Program-made: the position numbers and the translations under genes
Notes under the pieces: model-generated
The model's database searches: none
Told to the model about the DNA's origin: nothing
Seen by the model: the letters and a program-made list of their open reading frames with translations, nothing else
NCBI GenBank assembly: GCA_028275345.1
Contig: JAPWUV010000007.1
Location: 1 to 64,000 of the forward strand
Length of the DNA stretch: 64,000 nucleotides
Reading direction: 5' to 3'
Source: a bacterium
Lineage (GTDB): Bacteria > Zhuqueibacterota > Zhuqueibacteria > Oleimicrobiales > Geothermoviventaceae
Shown here: in pieces, positions 61,128 through 64,000 of the stretch
Layout: each line of letters starts with the position of its first letter
Position numbering within the stretch: position 1 is the first letter of the stretch

Positions 61128-61898
61128 CTACTCGCTGGCGGCCGCGCGCAGGGTCTGATTCCCTTTGGCCAGAAGCGGCTGAATGAGCTCGATGGGGATG
61201 GGGAAGATGGTGGTGGTATTGTTCTCGGTTCCGATCTCCAGCAGGGTCTGTAGGTAGCGCAGCTGGAGGGCGATGGGATGCTTGGCGATGATCTCGGCGG
61301 CGTCCGCCAGGCGCTGCGAAGCCTGGAACTCGCCTTCCGCGTGGATGACCTTGGCGCGCCGCTCGCGCTCCGCTTCCGCCTGCCGTGCCATCGCGCGCTG
61401 CATCTCCTGCGGAAGGTCGACGTGCTTGATCTCCACAAGCGAGACCTTCACGCCCCACGGATCCGTATGGTGGTCGATGATCTCCTGGAGATTCTGGTTG
61501 ATCTTCTCGCGGGCTGATAGGAGTTCGTCCAATTCCACCTGGCCCAGGACGCTACGCAAGGTCGTCTGCGCCAGCTGCGAGGTGGCGTAAAGGTAGTCCT
61601 CCACTTCCACCACCGCCTTGGCCGGATCCATTACGCGGAAGTACAGGACGGCGTTGACCTTGACTGACACGTTGTCCTTAGTAATGACGTCCTGCGGCGG
61701 CACGTCCATGGCCACCGTGCGCAGGCTTACTTTGACCATGCGATCCACGATGGGGATGAGTAAGAAGATGCCCGGGCCTCGGGCACCAACCAGCCTTCCC
61801 AGGCGGAAGACGACACCCCGTTCGTACTCCCGCAGCACCTTCACGGCGCTGATCAGGAGCAGGAACAGAATCGCCAGCACAACGTACAAAGGTTGCAT
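61128..61898 (-). CDS. SPFH-domain slipin (stomatin/QmcA-like)
   Basis: 256 residues. One N-terminal membrane anchor ([17 protein letters not shown]), then the SPFH domain: [119 protein letters not shown]. Typical bacterial slipin. Slipins form membrane microdomain scaffolds and pair with NfeD proteases; here the NfeD-type gene is the next one upstream, which supports that partnership. Confidence 0.95.
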   Translation of the reverse strand: MQPLYVVLAILFLLLISAVKVLREYERGVVFRLGRLVGARGPGIFLLIPIVDRMVKVSLRTVAMDVPPQDVITKDNVSVKVNAVLYFRVMDPAKAVVEVEDYLYATSQLAQTTLRSVLGQVELDELLSAREKINQNLQEIIDHHTDPWGVKVSLVEIKHVDLPQEMQRAMARQAEAERERRAKVIHAEGEFQASQRLADAAEIIAKHPIALQLRYLQTLLEIGTENNTTTIFPIPIELIQPLLAKGNQTLRAAASE

Positions 61899-62013
61899 CG
61901 CACTGTCCTCCTTGCGTGCTGAGCCCCTTCTTGCCTAACCTGTCCAGCCGCTGCCTCTCCTTCCCATTCTGCCGGCCGGGAAGATCGAGGCGGGCGGCTT
62001 CTCGCCTCCCCTG

Positions 62014-63408
62014 CTATGGAGCCTCGCGGGATCGGATCGGCTCGACCTTCAGTGTCAGTCCCTCCACTCCCACTACTCGGATGCGTTCGCCCTTCCGGAC
62101 CGACTGGGTGCTAATGGCGCGCCAGATTTCCCCGTGGAGCTTCACCTGCCCCTCCTCATCGGGCCCCAGATGGCTGAGGGCCACGCCCTGTTCCCCGATC
62201 AGCCCTTCGCGACCCGTGGTAGGTTTGGTACGTTTGGCCTTCAGGGCCATCCCGAGCGCGAACACGAAGAAGGCTGCCGTTGTGAGCGCGGCCGCCACAA
62301 CCACGCTCAGCGACACCCGCAGAGCGGGCAGATCGTACGTGTTGAAGAGCATCAAGGAGCCGATGATCATCGACACAATCCCGCCGAGTGTGAGAATCCC
62401 ATAGCTCGTCACTTTGACCTCGAGGATGAAGAGGACGATGGCGAAGAGGATCAGGAGCAAACCGGCGTAGTTCACCGACAACGTCTGCAATGCGAAGAAA
62501 GCGAGGATCAGGAAGATGCCACCCACCACGCCGGGCAGAATGGCGCCCGGATTGCTGAGCTCGAAGAACAGGCCGTAGATTCCAAGAATGAGGAGGATGT
62601 AGGCGACGGTCGGGTGCGAGATCTTGTAGAGAATCCGGTCCCGGAAGGTCATGGGAAGGTTGACCACTTCCGCCCCTTTCGTGCGGAGGATCTTGCTGCC
62701 CGCTGCCAGCTGTACCTTGCGGCCATCTAGCGCGAGAAGGAGGGAATCCAAGGATGGAGCGACGAGGTCGATCACGCCCTGCTTCAGCGCTTCTTTTTCC
62801 GTGCAGGAGATGCTCCGTCGTACGGCTTGTTCGGCCCAGTCGGCGTTTCGTCCCCTCTTTTCGGCAATGCTGCGGATGTAAGCCACAGCCCAGTTGGTGA
62901 CCTTTTCCTCCATCACGCGCGAGGTGTCGCTTGTCTCGCCGATGCTCACCGGGTGTGCGGCTCCGATATTGGTCCCCTCGTCCATGGCGGCAATGTGCGC
63001 GGCCAGCGTGAGGAATACCCCGGCGCTGACGGCTCCGGCCCCGCTCGGGGAGACATACACCACGATGGGCACGTTTGCCGAGAGCATGCGCTTGACGATG
63101 TCCTTCGTGCTCTCCAGAAGGCCGCCGGGCGTGTCCAGCCGGATGATCAGACATTCGGCGCCCGCTTCTTCTGCTTGCTCAATGTGCCGAAGGATGTACT
63201 GCGCCGACACGGGGTTGATGATGCCGTCCACGTCGATCAGGTAGATGGTGCCCGCCCGGACGCTGTCTTGGGTTTGTGCCCGTACTGAGCCCGTTAGCAG
63301 GGCCAAGAGCCCCAACGCGAAAGGCACCACCCCCGCACGGATCCGAGGCCCGAGCCCCATGAGGTTTCGGGGACAAACGAGGGAACGTCTCGACACTTGT
63401 GGGGTCAT
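62014..63408 (-). CDS. NfeD-type membrane-bound ClpP-class serine protease
   Basis: 464 residues (a start at 63360 is also possible, MGLGPRIRAGVV, and gives a clean signal peptide). Domain 1 (about 48-230) is ClpP-like: IDVDGIINPVSAQYILRHIEQAEE, LIIRLDTPGGLLES, VYVSPSGAGAVSAGVFLTLAAH (catalytic Ser in SAG). Then four or five helices (VAYILLILGIYGLFFEL onward) and a C-terminal OB-type NfeD domain (GEQGVALSHLGPDEEGQVKLHGEIWRAIS). The protease is thought to cleave stomatin-type partners; the slipin gene follows. Confidence 0.95.
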   Translation of the reverse strand: MTPQVSRRSLVCPRNLMGLGPRIRAGVVPFALGLLALLTGSVRAQTQDSVRAGTIYLIDVDGIINPVSAQYILRHIEQAEEAGAECLIIRLDTPGGLLESTKDIVKRMLSANVPIVVYVSPSGAGAVSAGVFLTLAAHIAAMDEGTNIGAAHPVSIGETSDTSRVMEEKVTNWAVAYIRSIAEKRGRNADWAEQAVRRSISCTEKEALKQGVIDLVAPSLDSLLLALDGRKVQLAAGSKILRTKGAEVVNLPMTFRDRILYKISHPTVAYILLILGIYGLFFELSNPGAILPGVVGGIFLILAFFALQTLSVNYAGLLLILFAIVLFILEVKVTSYGILTLGGIVSMIIGSLMLFNTYDLPALRVSLSVVVAAALTTAAFFVFALGMALKAKRTKPTTGREGLIGEQGVALSHLGPDEEGQVKLHGEIWRAISTQSVRKGERIRVVGVEGLTLKVEPIRSREAP

Positions 63409-63639
63409 CTATCGCCTGCCGAGCAAGTAGAGTAGGAGCGAGAGAACGATACTCAGCAGCACGCAGGTCGCGAGCGGAAAGTAGAAGGTGAAATGATCCC
63501 TCTCGATCCGGATATCCCCAGGCAACCTGCCGAGGAAGGAGAGGTGCTTGCCGTAGAGGAGAAGTAAGCCCATCCCTGCCAGCATTAGACCCAGTACCAC
63601 GAGGGCCCTTCCGAACGGTTCCATCCCGTGCGGCTGCAT
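63409..63639 (-). CDS. DUF2905-family small membrane protein
   Basis: 76 residues with two helices (ALVVLGLMLAGMGLLLLYG and FPLATCVLLSIVLSLLLYLL). Between them LSFLGRLPGDIRIERDHFTFYFP is the family signature (lGrLPGDi.ierg...fyfPi). Function unknown. Its stop abuts the NfeD-type start, and it heads the NfeD-slipin transcript behind a strong promoter. Confidence 0.9.
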   Translation of the reverse strand: MQPHGMEPFGRALVVLGLMLAGMGLLLLYGKHLSFLGRLPGDIRIERDHFTFYFPLATCVLLSIVLSLLLYLLGRR

Positions 63640-63681
63640 ATCCTACTCCGGCGCATCCTCCTGTACCGCTGAACGCAAGCC

Positions 63682-63710
63682 AATTTAGCAAAGAGGCCCT
63701 GTTTTGTCAA
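63682..63710 (-). promoter_or_regulatory. Sigma70-type promoter of the DUF2905-NfeD-slipin operon
   Basis: On the minus strand TTGACA (63710-63705), a 17-nt spacer, TAAATT (63687-63682), about 45 nt upstream of the DUF2905 start. Confidence 0.85.
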
Positions 63711-63962
63711 TCCCCTTTTCCGCGGCGGCTTTTCCTCCGGAGGTGACGCATTCCATGGCTTCGAGGATCTAGTTCGTCCCCGCGGATACCGGACCCTTGC
63801 CCCGGTGCCCCGTAGCTTGAGGATGGGCTCGGCCCAGCATCTCGGGCGCCAACATCCGACGGTACTGGGGTTGTCGGGTGGCAAGCGGCGAGGCCTGCGT
63901 TCCCGCCCCCGGCCCGATCGAACCCGGAGTGGGCGAGTGGGCGTAGCGTGGGCGGGGTTCAG

Positions 63963-63990
63963 GACGAAGCGATCGCGATCTTGCTTCGTC
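63963..63990. repeat. Perfect inverted repeat with inner palindrome
   Basis: GACGAAGC (63963-63970) and GCTTCGTC (63983-63990) flank GATCGCGATC, itself a palindrome. An operator or the stem of a terminator of a gene beyond the edge; no T-run is visible. Confidence 0.45.
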
Positions 63991-64000
63991 GCAAAGGACA

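Larger units (their letters stand above)
63640..64000. other. Intergenic region at the right edge
   Basis: 361 nt upstream of the DUF2905 gene, holding its promoter and the palindrome at 63963-63990. No coding frame with family features; another gene probably lies just beyond the edge. Confidence 0.4.

Overview
The window is a high-G+C bacterial chromosome segment with dense, tightly packed genes and many GTG/TTG starts. It most likely comes from an uncultured Gram-negative lineage of the FCB superphylum (KSB1-, Latescibacterota- or Zixibacteria-like). The clues are an extracellular multiheme cytochrome ending in a YPNPFNP-type sorting tail, an OmpA-type protein, ADP-heptose/LPS-core genes and several lipoproteins. 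The phylum assignment is an inference; no rRNA or ribosomal protein gene is present.

Layout. (1) 1-2058: tail of an ABC-2 permease, an Rrf2-type Fe-S regulator (minus) and a CYTH-domain protein. (2) 2218-21902: about 20 kb with every gene on the plus strand and short gaps. It holds a uroporphyrinogen-decarboxylase-like protein, a lipoprotein esterase, a GH38 alpha-mannosidase, two Gfo/Idh/MocA oxidoreductases, a heparinase II/III-type lyase, a LamG-like protein, a Tat-exported protein of unknown function, an Nramp-fold transporter without the canonical metal-site motifs plus a 65-residue membrane protein, a Tat aldo/keto reductase, a deoxyhypusine-synthase-like protein, a GmhA-like SIS isomerase, a PlsY/CTP-dependent-kinase fusion, a PEGA-like lipoprotein and a 2-hydroxyacid dehydrogenase. 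It reads as a glycan (probably uronate/mannose-containing) degradation locus without SusC/SusD or TonB genes. (3) 22771-30691: HAD phosphatase, HldE-like kinase/nucleotidyltransferase and MFS transporter (minus), then an ultra-acidic 100-residue protein, a NUDIX hydrolase, a GT9 heptosyltransferase and a tandem GT2 protein. With the SIS isomerase these could make and use an ADP-heptose. (4) 30816-41525: STAS, FmdB zinc ribbon, M50 protease, outer-membrane protein, CXXCH lipoprotein, penicillin acylase, YhaM-type nuclease, tRNA-Leu(CAA) on the minus strand, a gluzincin peptidase and a PL1 pectate-lyase-like enzyme. (5) 41686-45939 (minus): Lrp/AsnC regulator, enoyl-CoA hydratase, CoA-transferase and zinc alcohol dehydrogenase. 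(6) 46421-51959 (minus): a soluble hybrid PAS histidine kinase and a 16-CXXCH cytochrome made of two copies at an exact 333-residue offset, with its own promoter and terminator. (7) 52300-59095 (minus): a frameshifted methyltransferase-like remnant, a radical SAM gene broken by an in-frame amber codon, MazG, an MrfA/YprA-type helicase, an AmmeMemoRadiSam-type radical SAM enzyme and QueH. (8) 59217-63639 (minus): OmpA-family protein, slipin, NfeD-type ClpP-class protease and DUF2905 protein.

Four sigma70-like promoters with exact 17-nt spacers are visible (27842, 52106, 60794, 63682), and two convincing intrinsic terminators (37226, 49537). The most unusual objects are the duplicated 16-heme cytochrome, the PlsY-kinase fusion beside a deoxyhypusine-synthase-like gene and a SIS isomerase, the Nramp-like transporter without a metal site, the ultra-acidic Trp/Glu protein and the amber-interrupted radical SAM gene.
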